From Chitinophaga jiangningensis (GTDB lineage Bacteria > Bacteroidota > Bacteroidia > Chitinophagales > Chitinophagaceae), in assembly GCF_900142605.1 (NCBI RefSeq), contig NZ_FRBL01000002.1, positions 682,001 through 746,000 of the forward strand: a stretch of DNA of 64,000 bases, given 5' to 3'. Each line of letters opens with the position of its first letter. Position 1 is the first letter of the stretch. The position numbers and the translations under genes are program-made. The notes under the pieces were generated by a model that ran no database searches, had not been told where the DNA came from, and saw only the letters and a program-made list of their open reading frames with translations. Shown piece after piece: positions 61,192-64,000 of this stretch.

Positions 61192-62622
61192 ATGAAAAAG
61201 ATAATTATAGCAGCCGCCCTGCTGGGAAGCATTTTCCAGGCAGGCGCACAGGAAAAGAAAAACAGCGCCATACCATTACAGTATGGCGCCCAATACAGCG
61301 GCAAACGTACAGACGATGCCATGAACAAGTGGCGCAGCAACCGATTTGGACAATTCATCCACTGGGGACTTTATGCCATCCCTGGTGGTGTGTGGAACGG
61401 GAAAACCTATAACTATGCTGCGGAGTTTCTGAAAGCCAGTGCCAACGTGCCCTCTGCCACCTGGGACTCTTTGATGTATCAGTTTAACCCGGTGAAGTTT
61501 GACGCGAAGCAATGGGCTAAAATGGCAAAGAAAATGGGCGTGAAATACATGACCATCACCACCAAGCACCATGAAGGCTTTTGCCTGTGGCCCAGTAAGT
61601 ACACGGACTTTTCCGTGGCCGGCAGCCCTTATAAAAAAGATATCCTTAAACAGCTTGTGGAAGCCTATAACGCGGAAGGTATTGATGTAAACTTTTACTA
61701 TTCCGTGCTCGACTGGCATCATCCCGACTGGCGCAATGATATTAAATCACCGCAGGATAGTGTAGCCTTTAAACGTTATCTCGATTTTGCCTACAACCAG
61801 CTGAAAGAGCTGGCCACCAACTACCCCACTGTGAAGGCTTTTTGGTTTGATGGCACGTGGGATAACTCCGTAAAAAAGAACGGTAAATGGACCTATGAAG
61901 TGGAAAAAATGCTGAAGGAAGTGAGTCCCGGTGTGATTGTAAACAGTCGCCTCCGCGCCGATGACTACGGCAAGCGCCACAAAGATTCCAACGGGCAGCT
62001 CATGGGCGACTACGAATCAGGTTACGAACGTCGTTTACCCGATCCTGTTACAGACACAGCGGTTACCCGCTGGGACTGGGAAGCCTGCATGACCATCCCA
62101 GAAAACCAATGGGGATATCATAAGGACTGGACGGTAAGCCATGTAAAATCGCCTTTGGAACTCCTGGAAATGCTGGTGCACACCACTTCAATGGGAGGCA
62201 ACTTCCTCCTGAACTTTGGCCCTACCGGCAATGGTGATTTCCGTAAAGAAGAACTGGATATTGCTACGGTAATCGGCAACTGGATGGGTAAATACGGTGA
62301 TGCCATCTGGAACTGTGATTATGCTGGTATGAAAAAAGAAGACTGGGGTTATTACACGAAAAAGAAAAATAGCAATCAGCTGAACATGGTGGTGTTTAAC
62401 TGGCCATCCAGCGGTTTGCTGAAAGTGCGCACACCGCGTGGCATGGTGCTGGACAAGGCCAGCTTTGTGGATGCGAAAGGGAATGCACTGAAGGTAGAAG
62501 AGATTGCCGATAATCAGTACCTCATACAGGTGCCTGTTAAGTTATATACTTCACCACAGGTAATACAGGTGGACTTCCATCAGGGAGCCACCAACGGGAA
62601 ATACCAGAAAGCGAAGACTTAA
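61192..62622 (+). CDS. Alpha-L-fucosidase (GH29)
   Basis: The 476-residue enzyme has a signal peptide (1-19) and the GH29 pattern: RFGQFIHWGLYAIPGG near residue 51, MTITTKHHEGFCLWPS at 120-135 (fucose-binding His126-His127) and AFWFDGTWD with nucleophile Asp220. The C-terminal part is a small beta domain. It releases alpha-linked L-fucose from glycans, most likely in the periplasm after SusC/SusD import. It lies 20 bases after the last SusD gene, so it is part of the operon and is the best clue to its substrate. The acid/base cannot be fixed by eye, since it varies in GH29. Confidence 0.95.
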   Translation: MKKIIIAAALLGSIFQAGAQEKKNSAIPLQYGAQYSGKRTDDAMNKWRSNRFGQFIHWGLYAIPGGVWNGKTYNYAAEFLKASANVPSATWDSLMYQFNPVKFDAKQWAKMAKKMGVKYMTITTKHHEGFCLWPSKYTDFSVAGSPYKKDILKQLVEAYNAEGIDVNFYYSVLDWHHPDWRNDIKSPQDSVAFKRYLDFAYNQLKELATNYPTVKAFWFDGTWDNSVKKNGKWTYEVEKMLKEVSPGVIVNSRLRADDYGKRHKDSNGQLMGDYESGYERRLPDPVTDTAVTRWDWEACMTIPENQWGYHKDWTVSHVKSPLELLEMLVHTTSMGGNFLLNFGPTGNGDFRKEELDIATVIGNWMGKYGDAIWNCDYAGMKKEDWGYYTKKKNSNQLNMVVFNWPSSGLLKVRTPRGMVLDKASFVDAKGNALKVEEIADNQYLIQVPVKLYTSPQVIQVDFHQGATNGKYQKAKT

Positions 62623-62658
62623 AGTATATGCATGATCGGTTAGCCCCAAATGAAAAAC

Positions 62659-62690
62659 GGCATCGGCTTTCGCCGATGCCTTACTTTTTT
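62659..62690. terminator. Bidirectional terminator between fucosidase and hexosaminidase
   Basis: A 9-bp perfect stem (GGCATCGGC / GCCGATGCC) with a TTTC loop is followed on the plus strand by TTACTTTTTT. On the minus strand it is followed by GTTTTTCA. It lies between the two convergent genes, and the hexosaminidase stop codon (62689-62691) is inside the plus-strand T tract. Confidence 0.88.
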
Positions 62691-64000
62691 AGTCTTTATA
62701 GTCACTTACAGTTTTCTTCTTTGGAACCGGCTCCGGGTGTATGTTTGTATCAAATGGATCATAGTAATACAAGCCTGCTGCTTCAAATAATTTCAGCTGC
62801 GGTTTAAGGCGCTGCATAAAGTCCGCTTCATTTTTCCTGTCCGGCGCCGTCCAGCAGATTTCCGCGAGGGCGCAGAGGCGCGGGAAGGTCAGGTAATCCA
62901 GGCGTTTTGTATCAGATACCGTTTCCGTCCACAGGTTGCCTTGCATACCTGCTATCAGCGATGGGTTTACACCGGATGGCAGCAGGGTGAGCGGATTAAA
63001 TTTATAGACACTTTCAATTGCGTTATACTGCTTACTCCACTTGCGGCCATGCTTGTTGGTACTGTCTTGTACAAAATCAAAGTACAGCGGCAGTCGCGGA
63101 CAAATAACAGTTGTATACCCTTTTTCCAGCGCTGTGTTCAACGTATTAGGCTTATCATGACGCCACCAGTAGATGATCGTTTTATCCTTTGGCAGGGAAA
63201 CTTCTGCCATCTCGTCCCAGGCCAGCATCTTGCTGTTTAACTTGTAGAGAGAGTCGGACATGCGTTGCATAAAATACAGTTCCACTGCTTTAATATCCGG
63301 CAGGTGCTCCCGTTGCATGAGTGCCTGGATATCTGGATTGGTATTCCATTTTTCGTTGCCATAGCTTACTTCATCCCCACCGAGGTGAATCATATGTGCA
63401 GGGAAGAGTTGATTTACTTCCCGCAGGATGTTGGTGAGGTAAGCATAAGTGCCTTCTTTAGCGGGGTTGAAAGTAAATTCAGGATGGCCTTTGGAGCCAC
63501 CACCGCTAAATTCAGGGTAGGCATAGTTGGCTGCGGTGGCGTGGCCCGGCATATCTATTTCCGGGATCACATCGATATTTCTGTCTGCCGCGTATTTTAC
63601 AATTTCTTTGATTTCTTCCTGCGTGTAGTAGGTGGCAGGCGCCTTAGGATCGGTGTAATTACCGATACCGCCTACTGTAGTCAGCTTAGGGTATTGTTTG
63701 ATTTCAATCCGCCATCCGGGTTCGTCTGTCAGGTGCCAGTGGAATTTGTTCAGCTTGTAGTAGGCCATCCAGTCCAGCAGGGATTTTACCTTTTCTTTTC
63801 CGAAGAAGTGGCGGGATTCGTCCAGCATATAGCCGCGCCAGGCGTATTGCGGTGCGTCTTTGATGATCCAGTGATGGAGGTTTCCCTTTTCATTGCGAAT
63901 TAACTGCAGTAAGGTAACAGCACCGTTAAAGAGGCCTTTCCCTGTATTTGCTTCAATCTTTATCACCTTATTCGTAACAGATAACTCATAGTATTCCGGA
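62689..64000 (-). CDS. Beta-N-acetylhexosaminidase (GH20), 5' end beyond window
   Basis: The visible 436 residues are open to the window edge; a GTG at 63966 is internal, since the frame continues upstream with PEYYELSVTNK, typical of the GH20b domain. The catalytic barrel starts near WRGYMLDESRHFF, with NKFHWHLTDEPGW and EIDMPGHATAA. The catalytic Asp-Glu pair is in HLGGDEVSYG, at 63375-63370. GH20 enzymes use the substrate acetamido group to release terminal GlcNAc or GalNAc. It ends LFEAAGLYYYDPF plus a Lys-rich tail. It is convergent with the fucosidase, so it belongs to the locus in function but not to its transcript. Confidence 0.95.
   Translation of the reverse strand, partial: PEYYELSVTNKVIKIEANTGKGLFNGAVTLLQLIRNEKGNLHHWIIKDAPQYAWRGYMLDESRHFFGKEKVKSLLDWMAYYKLNKFHWHLTDEPGWRIEIKQYPKLTTVGGIGNYTDPKAPATYYTQEEIKEIVKYAADRNIDVIPEIDMPGHATAANYAYPEFSGGGSKGHPEFTFNPAKEGTYAYLTNILREVNQLFPAHMIHLGGDEVSYGNEKWNTNPDIQALMQREHLPDIKAVELYFMQRMSDSLYKLNSKMLAWDEMAEVSLPKDKTIIYWWRHDKPNTLNTALEKGYTTVICPRLPLYFDFVQDSTNKHGRKWSKQYNAIESVYKFNPLTLLPSGVNPSLIAGMQGNLWTETVSDTKRLDYLTFPRLCALAEICWTAPDRKNEADFMQRLKPQLKLFEAAGLYYYDPFDTNIHPEPVPKKKTVSDYKD

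Overview
The window looks like a chromosomal stretch of a Bacteroidota bacterium, most likely a Chitinophaga-like member of the Chitinophagaceae. The grounds are SusC/SusD pairs, a hybrid two-component regulator, a type IX secretion (T9SS) adhesin with its PorP/SprF partner, promoter boxes of the Bacteroidota kind (TAnnTTTG) and near absence of Shine-Dalgarno sites. No rRNA, tRNA, CRISPR array, insertion sequence or phage gene was seen.

Left part (1-18 kb). At the edge lies a heavy-metal RND pump (CusA/CzcA) fused in frame to a TolC-like outer-membrane factor, preceded by a small acidic exported protein. Next come an alpha/beta hydrolase, a TPR sensor kinase overlapping a sigma-54 response regulator by ATGA, an AraC regulator divergent from a 2-oxoglutarate/Fe(II) oxygenase with a phased operator-like repeat between them, two tandem DUF4369-thioredoxin (TlpA-like) paralogues and a sulfatase. 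The T9SS block (15.2-29.2 kb, minus strand) holds a 3,623-residue adhesin with 22 DUF11-like repeats and a type B C-terminal domain, then PorP/SprF, then a TPR/PD40/OmpA (PorE-like) protein.

Middle part (29.7-46.2 kb). A SusC/SusD pair with two tandem sulfatases forms a small plus-strand operon. It is followed by a REP/BIME-like repeat block, an unknown CYTH-like protein, and a minus-strand operon of TonB-dependent receptor, beta-helix lipoprotein and beta-propeller phytase. Upstream of that operon is a ladder of TTAACA-like repeats at roughly helical spacing, which suggests phosphate control. Two unusual regulators follow: a membrane TPR protein with a LuxR-type helix-turn-helix, and a receiver-like protein that lacks the phosphoacceptor aspartate.

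Right part (46.5-64 kb). This is a polysaccharide utilisation locus: hybrid two-component sensor, CHRD lipoprotein, SusC, SusD, SusC, SusD, GH29 alpha-L-fucosidase, and a convergent GH20 beta-hexosaminidase cut by the window edge. With the sulfatases nearby, the inferred substrate is a fucosylated, possibly sulfated, N-acetylhexosamine-containing glycan.

The most unusual signal outside genes is a family of twin stem-loops in intergenic gaps (10.7, 12.2, 13.6, 29.7 and 38.8 kb, plus a single one at 15.0 kb). Their arms are unrelated in sequence from copy to copy, but all have a CC-NNN-GG tip (mostly TTC or GAA). In each twin the end of the first hairpin is also the start of the second, so the two cannot form completely at once.
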